Below are positions 63,726-64,000 of a stretch of DNA of 64,000 nt, in pieces. Positions within the stretch are counted from its first letter, which is position 1, and each line of letters opens with the position of its first letter. The stretch is taken from positions 61,915-125,914 of the forward strand of contig QANU01030043.1 of the NCBI GenBank assembly GCA_003254905.1, given 5' to 3'. Made by a program: the position numbers and the translations under genes. This DNA comes from Nissolia schottii (Eukaryota; Streptophyta; Magnoliopsida; Fabales; Fabaceae). Under the pieces are notes generated by a model. The model was not told the origin of the DNA. It worked only from the letters and a program-made list of their open reading frames with translations, and did no database searches.

Positions 63726-64000
63726 CATATTGAGAGAAAACTGATTTGTTTGTATTCTCTCATGTGATCTTGTTGTTTCTATGAGGTTGTGGAAGCTTAT
63801 CAAACTAGACAAGAATGGACCACACATTTTCCATTTACTTTGTGCTGATAATATATTTCTGTTTGGTGAAGCTTCATATCGAGGCTATTAAGAAATGCAT
63901 TATGGCTTTACCTCTCCTTTGAGGCAAAAAGTGAGTTGTGATCAGCTTAAGGTTTATTTATCTTGAATTTCCAATCAAAATCAAAAGTGTATAGCTTTGT
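63726..64000. repeat. Start of segmental duplication unit 4 (runs off the window)
   Basis: TTGAGAGAAAACTGATTTG...GGTGAAGCTTCATAT... matches the first ~275 bp of units 1 and 2, including the LINE RT fragment. This predicts a further PrmC-like gene on the - strand just beyond the right edge. Confidence 0.85.

Noticed and set aside
1..64000. CRISPR arrays, rRNA and tRNA genes, bacterial operons
   Set aside because: None seen. The direct repeats present are retroelement LTRs, MITEs, microsatellites and segmental duplications.

Overview
This is nuclear plant DNA: GT-AG introns, AT-rich spacers, long introns and many plant-type retroelement remnants. The closest matches I recognise for the CYP72A proteins and the flanking repeats point to a dicot, probably a papilionoid legume. 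The species call is inference. I see no bacterial features, CRISPR array, rRNA or tRNA gene.

Left part (1-18,100), single copy. The 3' end of a YtqB/AT1G16445-like SAM-dependent methyltransferase gene lies on the + strand. It is followed by a transposon-rich spacer with an array of GTTTGTGCA motifs, a duplicated LINE fragment, and a deleted Ty3/gypsy element that keeps both LTRs, a 5-bp target duplication and a long gag frame. Next comes a complete 12-exon thiosulfate/3-mercaptopyruvate sulfurtransferase gene (STR1/MST1 type, 377 aa, - strand). It has one GC-AG intron and a Ty1/copia LTR plus primer-binding site inside another intron.

Right part (18,100-64,000), a tandem segmental array. A 10-20 kb unit is repeated. 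Each full unit holds, in + coordinate order, a PrmC/HemK-type release-factor glutamine methyltransferase gene and then a CYP72A cytochrome P450 gene, both on the - strand. Unit 1 spans about 18,100-32,377 and unit 2 about 32,378-52,040. Unit 3 (about 54,069-63,725) kept only its P450. A fourth unit starts at about 63,726 and runs off the window. By hand splicing, both PrmC genes (369 and 370 aa) and all three P450 genes (521, 518 and 519 aa) keep open frames with consistent intron phases, so none looks like a pseudogene. The units differ mainly by later insertions: solo LTRs, a decayed Ty3/gypsy element, MITEs, a 282-bp tandem array, and a captured bZIP fragment beside MULE-like sequence.

Functionally, STR1 handles mercaptopyruvate/thiosulfate sulfur in mitochondria. 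PrmC methylates the GGQ glutamine of organellar release factors. CYP72A enzymes are ER mono-oxygenases of specialised metabolism; in legumes several oxidise triterpenes. There is no sign that these genes form one pathway. PrmC appears to have been carried along by the duplications that multiplied the P450. The most interesting biology is the young P450 array with a changed substrate-recognition segment in copy 3, and the transposon record that orders the duplications.
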